This document shows positions 14,871 to 24,230 of a stretch of DNA of 64,000 bases, piece by piece. The notes under the pieces were generated by a model that was not told where the DNA came from, did not search any database, and worked only from the letters and a program-made list of their open reading frames with translations. The stretch covers positions 1,240,001 to 1,304,000 of the forward strand of contig NZ_JBPODT010000001.1 in assembly GCF_051390635.1 (NCBI RefSeq). Reading direction: 5' to 3'. Position numbers and translations under genes: made by a program. The number at the start of each line of letters is the position of its first letter. Within the stretch, counting starts at the first letter, position 1. Source of the stretch: Microbaculum sp051390635 (GTDB lineage Bacteria; Pseudomonadota; Alphaproteobacteria; Rhizobiales; Tepidamorphaceae).

Positions 14871-16340
14871 CTAGTGTCCGCCGCCGCTGTCGGCGAGCGC
14901 CGTGGCTTCGCCCCCGCTGGCTCCGGCAGTATCTCCGCCACCGTAGATCGAAGCGGAGAGATCGGTCTCGGCGAGCCAGAAATCGCGTTTCGCGCTGACA
15001 GCCTGAAGAACGGTGTTGATCTTCGCCCGCGTATCGGCAAGCAGCTCGAAGGTGTTGGTGATCATGCCGTTGTAGGTGAGGAGCGACTGCTCCTCGACCT
15101 CGAGGCGCAACGGCAGGACGTTGTTCTGGTAGTGCCGAGCGATGTCGTAGGTCGCGGTATACGCCGTGTACGCAGAGCGGGCTTCCGACCGGATGTTGAC
15201 GGCTTTCTCGGCGACCAGGTTGGCGGCCCGCATGTAGGTCAGTTCGCCCTTGCGCAACCGCGCCTCGCCAGAATCGAATATCGGAATGACGAATTCCAGC
15301 TCGACCTGCGGTGTGGTGTCGGTCTTCCTGCCGCCGTTTTCATCGAGTTCGCGCTCGCTTTCGAAGCCCCCGATGATCTCGAAGTCGGTGACATAGCGGG
15401 TCGCCTCCGTCAATCCGTATGCCTGTGCTACCGCCTGGAGCTCAAGTTTGGCGATTTGGAGATCAACTCGGCGCTGGAGCGCTTCGATTTCGATCGCGCT
15501 CTTCCTGGCGACCGACCCCGGCAGGCTCGGCAACATGTCGGGAACAAAGTAGTCCACATCTGAGCCCCACAGCCCCATCAGCCGTGTGAGGTTCTCTTTC
15601 GCCAGTCGCGCGGCCAGGCGCGCCTGGGCCTGCTGGCCGGTCAGTTCGGCGTAAAACGCATGCTCGCGGGCCTGGCCGCCCTTCGGCATGGCGCCGGTTT
15701 CGCCTAGTTTACGGGCCAGTTCCGAGGCGGCGTCGGCGGCGTCCTGCGCCTGATTGAAGTACACGGTGGTCTCGAACGCCCCAACGGCGGTGATCCAGGC
15801 CTTGCGGGTTTCAGCAGCAAGCCGGAGCGTTTCGAGAACGGCGGTATATTGCGCCTGCCGAAACCGCGTGTCGGCGATATCGACGCGGTATTTTTCCGTG
15901 GCCAGCGCAAGAATGTTGGCAGCGATCAGCCCCTCGATCGAGCGATAGGCGCCAAGCTCGGGATTGATGATGCCGAAAAACCCAATCGAGACCCTCGGAT
16001 TTGGCAGCATCGTCTGTTGCCAAGCCTCTGCCGCCGACAGGCCGATATCGGCATAGGCCGCCTGCAGCCCTTTGTTGTTCAGTAGCGCAACCTGAACGGC
16101 GGTATCGGCATTGATTGTCTTCTTGTGAACCAGCGCGTGGACGCGCGTGGCCAGCGCCTCGGCGTCCTCCTTTCCTTGCGCCCACACCGTCTGCTTGCCG
16201 ATCATCTCGCCGGTAGTGGCCGATACGGTCGAAAAGCCGGCATCCTTTGCCGAGTATTGCTCAACCTCCGCCCCGGTGACGCAGCCGGCCAATACGATCG
16301 GCGCCAGGGCAACGAAAACGAATCGGGCCACCGGAATCAT
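14871..16340 (-). CDS. TolC-family outer membrane efflux lipoprotein
   Basis: 489 residues with a lipoprotein signal (lipobox VLAGC) and two long repeats of alpha-helical coiled coil typical of outer membrane factors such as CusC/TolC (for example AAYADIGLSAAEAWQQTMLP and TRFRQAQYTAVLETLRLAAE). It should form a trimeric outer membrane channel. Its ATG overlaps the stop of the small lipoprotein gene (ATGA) and it is followed by the multicopper oxidase. The usual membrane fusion protein and RND pump partners are absent from the operon, so its pump is encoded elsewhere or it works differently. Confidence 0.88.
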   Translation of the reverse strand: MIPVARFVFVALAPIVLAGCVTGAEVEQYSAKDAGFSTVSATTGEMIGKQTVWAQGKEDAEALATRVHALVHKKTINADTAVQVALLNNKGLQAAYADIGLSAAEAWQQTMLPNPRVSIGFFGIINPELGAYRSIEGLIAANILALATEKYRVDIADTRFRQAQYTAVLETLRLAAETRKAWITAVGAFETTVYFNQAQDAADAASELARKLGETGAMPKGGQAREHAFYAELTGQQAQARLAARLAKENLTRLMGLWGSDVDYFVPDMLPSLPGSVARKSAIEIEALQRRVDLQIAKLELQAVAQAYGLTEATRYVTDFEIIGGFESERELDENGGRKTDTTPQVELEFVIPIFDSGEARLRKGELTYMRAANLVAEKAVNIRSEARSAYTAYTATYDIARHYQNNVLPLRLEVEEQSLLTYNGMITNTFELLADTRAKINTVLQAVSAKRDFWLAETDLSASIYGGGDTAGASGGEATALADSGGGH

Positions 16341-16567
16341 GAACCCGCTCCCTTATTCGGGGCCTGCTCCTGATTGAGCAATTGCCACGATTTGGGAGTG
16401 ACCGGTTCGCGACGGACGTAGTCGCCGGTTACGTTGATGGTGGCTGGCGCGCTGTCCGCGATTTGCGGGTCGGCGGGCGATTGATAGGGCAGGACGTCGG
16501 GCAGGGAAGAGTCCGCGCACGCGCCGAGCAGCAGAGGCAGCAGGACTGCCACAAGTGGTCGTTGCAT
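16337..16567 (-). CDS. Small lipoprotein of the copper operon
   Basis: 76 residues. MQRPLVAVLLPLLLGACADS is a lipoprotein signal with lipobox LLGAC; the mature part is short and Pro/Ala-rich, ending NKGAGS, with no domain I recognise. Its stop overlaps the start of the TolC-like gene by four bases, so they are translationally coupled. It may help assemble or anchor the outer membrane channel, but that is only inferred from position. ATG 16567 is taken because the signal starts there. Confidence 0.7.
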   Translation of the reverse strand: MQRPLVAVLLPLLLGACADSSLPDVLPYQSPADPQIADSAPATINVTGDYVRREPVTPKSWQLLNQEQAPNKGAGS

Positions 16568-16660
16568 AGATAAAACACCTGATGATGTACCAAGTCGAAT
16601 AGCTGCCCGCAAATAGTCCCGGACGGCACGACTAAGAAGAGGCATTGCCTCTCGGTACAA

Positions 16661-17068
16661 TCAGGCTCGTGGCGGAGAGCGCGGCGCGATCAGGTCCGCA
16701 TTTTTGAAGGCAACCGGGGGGTCATTAAAGTAGCTGGGTTGAATCCGGGCATGGGCCCTCACTTTACCCCCCACGACAACATCAGCCAGACACATGCCGT
16801 AACAGCATGCATTGGTTGAGTCGCCGGAGTGGTGGGCCTGCGAAGCCAATTCGCCAGGACAATCCTGCGCGTCACTGAAAGTCACCACGTCATCGGAATG
16901 GTTCGATTGTGGGACCGCTATGTCCGCCGCAGCGTTAGTCGCAAGAACGGAAAAGCCGATTACATCCGAAGACGTGTGGGCCTGCGCCATCGACAACGGC
17001 ACGGCAACGAGCGCGAAGACGATTGCAATGCGTAGAAGGACTAACGCACTCCTTAGGCGCACGACCAT
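16661..17068 (-). CDS. Secreted Cys/His-containing small protein leading the copper operon
   Basis: About 135 residues: a signal peptide (hydrophobic run LRIAIVFALVAVPLSMAQA, mature start HTSSDV), then a middle with AQDCPGELASQAHHSGDS followed by NACCYGMCLAD. The Cys/His/Met cluster suggests metal binding or disulfides. Similar small secreted proteins often head copper-resistance operons, where some are regulatory leaders (CopL type), but I cannot assign it to a named family with certainty. The frame is open much further upstream; ATG 17068 was chosen because the signal peptide begins there and GGAG precedes it. Confidence 0.6.
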   Translation of the reverse strand: MVVRLRSALVLLRIAIVFALVAVPLSMAQAHTSSDVIGFSVLATNAAADIAVPQSNHSDDVVTFSDAQDCPGELASQAHHSGDSTNACCYGMCLADVVVGGKVRAHARIQPSYFNDPPVAFKNADLIAPRSPPRA

Positions 17069-17695
17069 GTGACTCCGCGTCCGAGTTCGAATTCGTGGGC
17101 TATGCAAACTGTCATCGCGCCTAACACATATTTCGAACCGCTTCGTTGGAAAGCGCTTGTAGCTGACCGATGCGAAGTCGGCAAGGTGGTGTGCATTAGG
17201 AGAAGAAATGCCTCGGATCATAATTTTGTGACTGATCTTTTTATTTTTTGGTAACGTTTCGCGCAATTTTCGCCACATTTCACGAACGCTGACTGAATCG
17301 CTCCAGATGTGGTCCCGCCACTGTTTCGATGGGTCGGCGCAGTGTAGTGCGAGGCCCGAACTGCTCGGTTCGCGCAATCCGACACCCCGGGGCTCTCGCG
17401 CGTTAGGCACCTTCCCGCAGTCACAAGATCTCCGGAAATCCCGGTTGGGCCGGCCAGATCGGAGGAAATATCACCCTCCGGTCCTAATCAGCGAAGCGGA
17501 TGTCGCAAGAAATCGGTGAACTCCCGGGGGGCCAGATGGGCATACACAAGAATGTCGGCCTGATTCCGCGTTGCTGAGAGCGTGTTGCGATGGGTGAAGC
17601 GCCTGGGACCGCAGGTCCGGGCTCTGCGCTGGTTTTCGACATGTTAATCGGCGCGCAATTTAGGCTTTGCCGTATTTCTGATGGTGCCGCCCACA
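17069..17695. other. Upstream region of the copper operon, no gene supported
   Basis: About 630 bases. The part next to 17068 must contain the operon promoter. An AT-rich stretch at 17215-17260 is the best place, but I could not find convincing -35/-10 hexamers or a CueR/CopY-type operator. The 17420-17690 part shows no recognisable gene. Confidence 0.4.
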
Positions 17696-18036
17696 TCAAT
17701 TCGCGCCAGCCAATCGTGCTTCGAGCAGATCGATCTTGGCACCGCCGAAAATCTGCCTATTGACGAGCGTGCGCTTGTTGATCTGGCCTTCGGTCGGGCC
17801 GTTCGACCAGGGTTCGGTGATTGCGGCGCGGACGGCGGTGCGGTCCTGGCGATGCCGTGGGCGAATGAGGCATCCAGGCCGCTATTTGCTGTATCGATCC
17901 ACGGATCAAGGTTGGCGACGGTCTTTGTGCGGATCATGCCGCGGAAATGGTCGATGATCTCGCGCACGGCGCGGAGCGCCGGCACTCCTCTCTCGATCTC
18001 CGTGACGGTACCGGTCTCGGCTTTACACAGGGCCAC
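17696..18036 (-). pseudogene. ISL3-family transposase C-terminal remnant
   Basis: The minus strand encodes MIRTKTVANLDPWIDTANSG then SFAHGIAR. After a one-base shift it reads DRTAVRAAITEPWSNGPTEG, QINKRTLVNRQIFGGAK and ends IDLLEARLAGAN before a stop at 17696-17698. The S-N-G-P-x-E-G-Q-I-N block is the catalytic-Glu region of ISL3 transposases. The upstream two thirds of the gene are missing. Confidence 0.72.
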
Positions 18037-18371
18037 TCTGGCCTCCCATACCTGAAACGGACGCGCCCTCGGACTTCGAGGAATTCAGACTGAACTCTAA
18101 TTCCGTGAAGGCAACCAGCCCATGCTGCAATCGCTCGCAGTTTTTCGCGTGACACAGCCGAGTTCGGTCACATCGTGCCGCAGGCCATTGCGATCGGCTG
18201 AACGGCAATGTGATTTCCGCTCATAAAAACGGCCCAGCATCTAAGCCTGCACCAGATTGAGCCAGCAGATGCCGTCCCCCCAGAGCAGATGTCTAATCTC
18301 CATCAGAGAAGGCAGCGACGACGAATGGTCGACTGATGCCTCGGTTCTCTTCGTTCGTGCGGAGACTCAAA
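18037..18371. other. Gap before the CFA synthase gene
   Basis: About 335 bases. The last 50 or so resemble the region before the truncated CFA copy (10.74 kb), so the duplication included upstream DNA. No coding frame, RNA gene or clear promoter was recognised in the rest. Confidence 0.4.
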
Positions 18372-19763
18372 ATGGGCGTTCAATCCCGATATTCGTCGTT
18401 CTTGACTGCGTCCGAACATCTCGAATCCGCTGACAGCGGCGCGGTTCGCAAAAAGCAAAGCCACTCACTCGATAAGATTCGGACGAGGCTGGGTATGCCC
18501 CTGTTGGAAGGTTTGCTCCGGCGGATCATCCACAACGGAGCAATCACCCTTGTCTCGCCTGACGGTCGCGCCGGTCGCATCGGCAGCGGTCCGCCGACAG
18601 TGACCATCCGCGTCGTCGATTCCGCCGTCATTCCACGCCTCCTCCTGCATCCCGATCTGGCGCTTGGGGAAGCCTATATGGATGGCGCGCTCGTTATTGA
18701 AGACGGCGACATCTACACCTTCCTGAATCTCTGCTTCTCAAATCTCGGCTGGAGCAACGGCCATGGACTGCGGCGCGTCCGCGCCTCCCTCAGGCGCCGT
18801 GTCCAACGGATCGCTCAGCGCAATCCCATACCGGTCGCGCGCGCCAACGTCGCACACCATTACGATCTTTCGGACGCGCTCTACGAACTCTTCCTCGACG
18901 CGGACCGGCAATATTCCTGTGCCTATTTTATGTCACCCGACGACACGCTGGAGCGTGCGCAGGCGCAGAAGAAGAGGCATATCGCGGCGAAGCTGCTCTT
19001 GCGCCCGGGCCAGCGGATTCTCGATATCGGATCGGGGTGGGGCGGACTTGCATTTTACCTCATCCAGGTTGCCGATGTGGACGTCACGGGCCTCACCTTG
19101 TCCTCCGAGCAGATTGCCTACGCGCGGCGGCGCACCAACGAGATTGGCATGGGTGACCGTGCGAGGTTCCTGTTGAAGGACTATCGGCAGGAAGACGGCC
19201 GCTACGACCGCATCGTGTCGGTCGGGATGTTCGAGCATGTCGGGACCGCGCACTACCGCGAATACTTCGAAAAGGTCAGAGATCTCCTGGACGATGATGG
19301 CGTTGCCTTGATCCACACGATTGGCCGTGCCGACGGCCCCGGCGCGGCGAATGCGTGGATCAACAAATACATCTTCCCCGGCGGATACGTGCCGGCGCTG
19401 TCGGAAATACTGCCAGCCATCGAGCAGGCCGGCCTTTATATTACGGACGTCGAGGTGCTGCGGCTGCACTATGCGGAAACGCTGAAGGCCTGGCGGCGGC
19501 GCTTCAATTCGAACCGTGAGCGCATCGCGGCGATCTACGATGAGCGATTCTGCCGCATGTGGGAGTTCTACCTGGCAGGCTGCGAGGCCGCGTTCCGCCA
19601 TGCCGGACTGGCAAACTTTCAGATCCAGCTTGCCAAGCGCGTCGACACCGTGCCCCGAGCCAGAGACTACATCGTCGAATGGGAGCACGCGCACGCCGAA
19701 GACATTCCGAAGGCCGAGCTGGTGGGCGGGCAGAGCGGTGGCGAGATCGAACGTCGTACATAG
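18372..19763 (+). CDS. cfa: Cyclopropane-fatty-acyl-phospholipid synthase
   Basis: Adds a methylene from S-adenosylmethionine to unsaturated acyl chains of membrane phospholipids, at the inner face of the membrane. About 463 residues: an N-terminal lipid-binding domain (to about 150), then a Rossmann methyltransferase with ILDIGSGWGGLAFYL as SAM site. VGMFEHVG and INKYIFPGGYVP are typical of the family. ATG 18372 has GGAG at ideal spacing; an in-frame ATG at 18336 has no ribosome site. The frame is intact. The gene is bordered by transposase and ATPase remnants, and a truncated copy lies at 10.7-11.1 kb. Cfa often accompanies low-oxygen or stationary-phase gene sets. Confidence 0.92.
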   Translation: MGVQSRYSSFLTASEHLESADSGAVRKKQSHSLDKIRTRLGMPLLEGLLRRIIHNGAITLVSPDGRAGRIGSGPPTVTIRVVDSAVIPRLLLHPDLALGEAYMDGALVIEDGDIYTFLNLCFSNLGWSNGHGLRRVRASLRRRVQRIAQRNPIPVARANVAHHYDLSDALYELFLDADRQYSCAYFMSPDDTLERAQAQKKRHIAAKLLLRPGQRILDIGSGWGGLAFYLIQVADVDVTGLTLSSEQIAYARRRTNEIGMGDRARFLLKDYRQEDGRYDRIVSVGMFEHVGTAHYREYFEKVRDLLDDDGVALIHTIGRADGPGAANAWINKYIFPGGYVPALSEILPAIEQAGLYITDVEVLRLHYAETLKAWRRRFNSNRERIAAIYDERFCRMWEFYLAGCEAAFRHAGLANFQIQLAKRVDTVPRARDYIVEWEHAHAEDIPKAELVGGQSGGEIERRT

Positions 19764-19904
19764 CTTGAAGAACAGGAGCCTGTCACCCTCGGAAAGCAGG
19801 CGCTGCGATGGCCCGCACGTCGCGCTGGCATCCCCACGTTTCGATGCCGGGCGTCGCCGCGTCCGCCATCACAACGATCTAGCCGCGCCCTAGCTAGACC
19901 GCGA

Positions 19905-20045
19905 GAGGTCTCAGCTTTTGCTTACGGCTTGCAAGATCGAAGACATCGGCGAGTCCGGCGTTCTCGGTCAACGCCTCGCGATCACGGCGATCAACGTCGC
20001 GGCCGGTCATGGCCGTCTCGATTGCGGACCCGAACGGGCGTCAAA
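19905..20045 (-). pseudogene. Small P-type ATPase fragment
   Basis: The minus strand reads AMTGRDVDRRDREALTENAG then LADVFDLASRKQKLR, which aligns with the P-domain stretch of P2-type ATPases (A-x-T-G-x-E-L-D, D-V-F-A-R-V-S-P-x-x-K-L-R). Only about 45 codons survive. It could be a displaced piece of the gene whose remains lie at 5.8-6.6 kb. The rest of the 19764-20279 gap holds no other feature I can support. Confidence 0.45.
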
Positions 20046-20279
20046 TTGATGATAATGGCAAGTGATCTGTTGCCGCATTCACGCCCCCCTCTAGGGAATG
20101 CCGATGGACAAGCAAGAGCCACATATGGCACTCGAGGGACTTCCCCCAACGGCAAGCCTCTCAGGGCATAGAGCTGTGCGGCGATGCCCCAGTTGCTCCT
20201 CTGGTGCAGTTTCGCGGGCATATAGCAACGAACAGGCGCGACGATGAGCAAGCGGGCGGCCTGGCTCCCGGCTTCGAGG

Positions 20280-21120
20280 CTAAACTCGTGATTGCCGACA
20301 GGAAGCGGCGCCGGCGGCAATGGCGCCCGCCAGGTATTCGAGGTTCTTTGCAAGGATGTTGCCGGACACGAGATCCGGCACGAGCAGGATGTCGGCGTCG
20401 CCCCCCCACCACTGAGGCGGTTCCCTTTTCCTCCGCCGCCCGCCGCGAGATGGCATTGTCGAATGCGAGCGGGCCGTCGACCACCGCGCCGGCGATCTGC
20501 CCGCGCCGTGCCATGAGCGTCAGATAGGCGGCGTCGAGCGTCGAAATGATCTCGGGATTGATGGTCTCGACCGCCGACAGCACTGCGACCTTCGGCATCT
20601 CAAAACCCAATAGACGAAGCAGATCGACGGCATTCTGGAGAATCTGCGCCTTGGCGTTGAGATCGGGCGCAAGGTTGATCGCGGCGCCCGTAATTGCGGG
20701 GAGTTTCGGATGAGTCGAGACCTCGATCAGGAACACGTGGCTGACGCGTTGTCCAGGCAGACGCAAGCCGCGCTCCTTGTCGAGCAGGGCGTGCATGAGC
20801 ACATCGGTATGGATATTGCCCTTCATGACCGCATCAGCCTCGCCCTCGCGTACGAGCTCGACCGTTTTCGCCGCAACAACCGCATCGGTGCTTGCCGGGA
20901 CGATCCAGTCCCCCGCCGTCGCCCAGCCGATGTCCTTGCAGGTTGCGGCGATCAAGTCCGCGTCACCGACGAGGCGCGGCGCGACGAAGCCGAGCGCGTG
21001 CGCGTCACGGAGCGTCTCGATCACGACTTCTTGCGCGGCGTCCGCGACGGCGACGCGGATCGGTACCAGCGCCTTTGCCTGATCAATGAGATGCTGCAGG
21101 CTCTCAATGGACGCAGCCAT
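20280..21120 (-). pseudogene. pta: Phosphate acetyl/butyryltransferase, frameshifted
   Basis: PTA_PTB-family enzyme that makes acyl phosphate from acyl-CoA; partner of acetate kinase. From ATG 21120 the frame is good through VMKGNIHTDVLMHALLDKER, RVSHVFLIE, AVLSAVETINP and GPLAFDNAISRRAAEEKG up to TASVVGG. A run of seven G (plus-strand C at 20401-20407) holds one base too many. Removing it restores DADILLVPDLVSGNILAKNL and EYLAGAIAAGA, but a stop at 20280-20282 then cuts off the last part, so a second lesion is likely. Its start lies just after the acetate kinase stop, as in an ack-pta operon. Confidence 0.82.
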
Positions 21121-21123
21121 TGT

Positions 21124-22362
21124 TTACGCCCCCTGTGCGGCGGGCTGCGCCGCAAGCACCTGCTGGACGTGCCGGGCGATCATCCACTCTTCGTCGGTAG
21201 GGAACGCCTGGATGGCAACGCGGCTGGTGCCTGCCGAGATCGCGCGAGCGCCATTGGTGTTTCTCTTGTCGTCGAGCGCGATGCCGAGATACCCTAGGGC
21301 CTCGCATATCTTTTTTCGAATGGCTGGCGCGTTCGCGCCGATTCCCCCGGTGAACACCAGCCGGTCGAGGCCGCCGAGCGTCGCGGTCAGCGCCGCCAGG
21401 TGCCGGCGGGCCTCGTAGCAGAAGACCTCGATGGCCTCGAGCGCAGCCGGCTCTTCGCGCTGCGTCAGTAAATCCTGCATGTTGCGGCTGATGCCCGACA
21501 GGCCGAGCAACCCGGACTCCTCGTAGAGGAGACGCTGGATGCGCTCGACCGTCATAGCTTTCTCGGCAAGCAGGTAGAGGACAATCCCCGGATCGAGGTC
21601 GCCACAGCGTGTGCCCATCGGAAGGCCGGCGAGCGTTGAGAAGCCCATCGTGGTCTCGACGCTGCGCCCATCCTGCAGGGCGCAAATGGACGCGCCGTTG
21701 CCGAGGTGTGCGACGATGATCCGCTCGCCATCGACATCGACACCGTCATGGCCGGAGCGCGTGAGCAACATATTCATAGGACAGGCCGTGAAAGCCGTAG
21801 CGTCGAACCCCGCTGTCGTAGAGTTCCCGCGGCAGCGATGTCAGTGTCGCCAGCCGTGGCAGGGTGTGACGAAACGCGGTATCGAAAGAGGCTACCTGCG
21901 GCAGGCCCGGGCGAGCGGTGCGGACGGCCGCGATGCCGGCGAGGTTGTGCGGCTGGCGCAGCGGCGCGAGCGGGATGAGCTTGCGGAGCCGCGCCTCCAG
22001 CACGGTGTTCACGATGGCCGGGCAATCGCACTCGAGACCGCCGTGGACGACCCGATGACCGACAGCGGCCAAACGCGTGCCCGAGGGATGCCGTGCGATC
22101 GAGTCGAGGAGAAGGCGCAGCGCCGTTTCGTGGTCGGCAATCTCGCCCGTTCCGTCGAGCACTGTCGCGCCGTCGGCATCGCTGGCGTGGAAGTGGCCGT
22201 TCGCGAGGCCGACGCGCTCGATGGCGCCCGATCAGAGACGCGGCTGCGGCTCTTCCTTGGCAAAGAGCGCAAACTTAACGCTCGACGAGCCACAATTGAT
22301 CACCAGGATCGTACCGGCCGCCGCTGCGGACACAGGCCGGGGGGGCCTCAGCTCAGCCATTC
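21124..22362 (-). pseudogene. ackA: Acetate kinase, nonsense and frameshift
   Basis: Makes ATP from acetyl phosphate, or the reverse. From ATG 22362 the protein reads TILVINCGSSSVKFALF (the N-terminal phosphate-binding motif) and then hits an in-frame TGA at 22233-22235 after PQPRL. The same frame continues SGAIERVGLANGHFHASDAD, GHRVVHGG and YGFHGLSYEYVAHALR. Near 21767 a one-base shift moves to the next frame, IIVAHLGNGASICALQDGRS to TGGIGANAPAIRKKICE and a normal end at 21124. All family motifs are therefore present but split. It overlaps the DUF3141 stop by 10 bases and precedes the broken pta. Confidence 0.87.
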
Positions 22363-24230
22363 GATTGGCTCTCTGCGGTCAATTCGCCGTACAGCAGGCT
22401 GAAGGCCTGCTCGTAGCCGGCGTCGCGGGCCTCGCGGGCATGCGCCATCGCCTCGCTGATTTCGCCGATGGCTGCTCTTTCACGTTCAATCAGGGGGTGA
22501 TCCTGGGGAAGCGGCTGCCGTCTCCTGGCGACGGTTCCCGCCAGTATGGCGATCCCGCGCATCCATGGATTGAAGGCTTCGGAGAACAGGTACCGACTGG
22601 TGCGCATTGGATGCAACCACTTGAGCGCCTCGGCTGTCCACGGCGTTGCGAAAGTCTGCACCGACGGGCTCACGAACGTCCGGTACAGCGTCTCGTTGAA
22701 CTCGGAAACCCGCCGCACGGACTCGAAGGCCTCGCGCGGATGGTCGGCCTTGAGGTCCTCGACCTTGCGCGGCTCGAACCGGACGCTGTAGGCGGGCTTG
22801 TGGCAGTCGGGGTCGCCGGACGGGTTGTCGATCTTCATCTCGTAGAGGCCGGGCTCGAGCGCCTCGATGTCATCCAGGCTTTCGAGGATCGCCCGGTGCT
22901 CGAGCCGCGCCACGCTGGCCGAGACGAATATGCCGAGATGCCCGACATGGGGGGTCGTCATGTAGACAATGCGCTGCCCGGTCTGCTTGAGGTCTTCCGT
23001 GTCCTTGTAGACGACCGGGATCCAGCCGAGCGCCTGGTGTGGCGGCGTGATGTTGTCGCCGTATGAAGCAAAGATGACGAGCGGATTTCGAATGCGCCGC
23101 AGATCGGCCCAGCAGCCTTCGCAGATGCGTAAGAGTCCCTGCTCGAGCTTGTTGCCGATGAACAGGTTCTCGACGATGGCGAGGATCTCCTCGCGGCTCA
23201 GGAAATAGAAACCGTTCCACCAGCGCTCGAACTCGAGGAAGCGCTCGCGCTCGGTGTCGATGTTGGTGAAGAGAGAGGCGTATTTCTCCCAAATCGCCTT
23301 TTCCGGTTTCAGGTTCTCGAAGTTTTGTGCGAGCCAGGCGCCATCGAAGCGGCCACCGCCGAAATCGGAGGTCAGATGGGCGAGCCACGCGCCGCCAAGA
23401 AGACCGCCGGAGATGCGCATCGGGTTGCCCCCCGACTCGCCCGCCCAGTAGGAGAGCGGGGAACCGTTGAGCACCGCCGGCCCGAGGAGCCCTTCGCAGT
23501 CGGCCGACAGAAGCGCCACCGCCCAGCCGGCCTGGCAGTTGCCGTAAAGGACGGGTGGCTTGCCGGGATGGCGCTGCGCCACCTCCTCGACGAAGCGCCT
23601 CAGCGCATGCAGCACATCGGCGAGTGTCTGGCCCGGTGCGGGCTCGGGAAAGAAGATCACGAAGTAGACCGGATAGCCCTCATTAAGGGCCATGCCGACC
23701 TCGGACTCCCGTTTGAACCCGCCTATGCCTGGGCCGTGGCCGGCGCGCGGATCAATAATGATCACCGGCGGTTTGTCGGGTTCGACGCAGTCTTCGGCGT
23801 GGGTATCGCCGATCTCGGTAATCCGCAGCAGCGCATAATTGACAGGTTGGTCGAACCGGCGTGCATCGAGCAGCGTCTCGTACTTGAAGTCGAGCAGCGG
23901 CGGCAGCCCGGCGCGCTCGTGCTCGAGCATGTTGTTAGCGCGTTGGCGCAGCGTGTCCCAGAACAGAATAGTGCGCTTGAGGAGATCCCGCTGATAGTCG
24001 GCGATCTCCTGCAAGGAGGGCGCCGCGGCGCCCTCGCGTGCGCCACGGACTGCCTCAGCTGGATATTGTTCTTGAGCATCAGAGCGCGAGCGAGAAACGG
24101 CCTTTCCGCCTTCGGCTGGCCCTTTGGTCGTTCGCACGACTCGCCCTACCCTTGCACCCGCAGCGCGGCCCTTCCGGGACGCAGCGCGTCCCTTCCGGGA
24201 CATCGAGCTACTCGCCATCATATCCACCAT
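22353..24230 (-). CDS. DUF3141 protein, PHA-synthase-like alpha/beta hydrolase
   Basis: 625 residues, intact. The core resembles class I PhaC polyhydroxyalkanoate synthases and related hydrolases: nucleophile elbow LYGNCQAGWA (Cys 232), Asp in ASYGDNITPP and His in TTPHVGHLGIFV give a full Cys-Asp-His triad. Experimental function is, to my knowledge, not established. Its usual neighbours in alphaproteobacteria are phosphotransacetylase and acetate kinase, as here. The start is uncertain: ATG 24230 gives a basic N-terminus with a short duplicated SRKGRAA; later ATGs are possible. Its 5' end overlaps the damaged DUF5676 gene and its 3' end overlaps ackA, so the block was one operon. Confidence 0.85.
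   Translation of the reverse strand: MVDMMASSSMSRKGRAASRKGRAAGARVGRVVRTTKGPAEGGKAVSRSRSDAQEQYPAEAVRGAREGAAAPSLQEIADYQRDLLKRTILFWDTLRQRANNMLEHERAGLPPLLDFKYETLLDARRFDQPVNYALLRITEIGDTHAEDCVEPDKPPVIIIDPRAGHGPGIGGFKRESEVGMALNEGYPVYFVIFFPEPAPGQTLADVLHALRRFVEEVAQRHPGKPPVLYGNCQAGWAVALLSADCEGLLGPAVLNGSPLSYWAGESGGNPMRISGGLLGGAWLAHLTSDFGGGRFDGAWLAQNFENLKPEKAIWEKYASLFTNIDTERERFLEFERWWNGFYFLSREEILAIVENLFIGNKLEQGLLRICEGCWADLRRIRNPLVIFASYGDNITPPHQALGWIPVVYKDTEDLKQTGQRIVYMTTPHVGHLGIFVSASVARLEHRAILESLDDIEALEPGLYEMKIDNPSGDPDCHKPAYSVRFEPRKVEDLKADHPREAFESVRRVSEFNETLYRTFVSPSVQTFATPWTAEALKWLHPMRTSRYLFSEAFNPWMRGIAILAGTVARRRQPLPQDHPLIERERAAIGEISEAMAHAREARDAGYEQAFSLLYGELTAESQSNG

Noticed and set aside
14857..15040. 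Upstream extension of the multicopper oxidase frame
   Set aside because: It overlaps the end of the TolC-like gene, and the Tat signal peptide begins at 14857.
22233..22235. In-frame TGA of ackA as possible selenocysteine
   Set aside because: The position is not catalytic, relatives have ordinary residues there, no SECIS-like hairpin was seen and the gene also has a frameshift.
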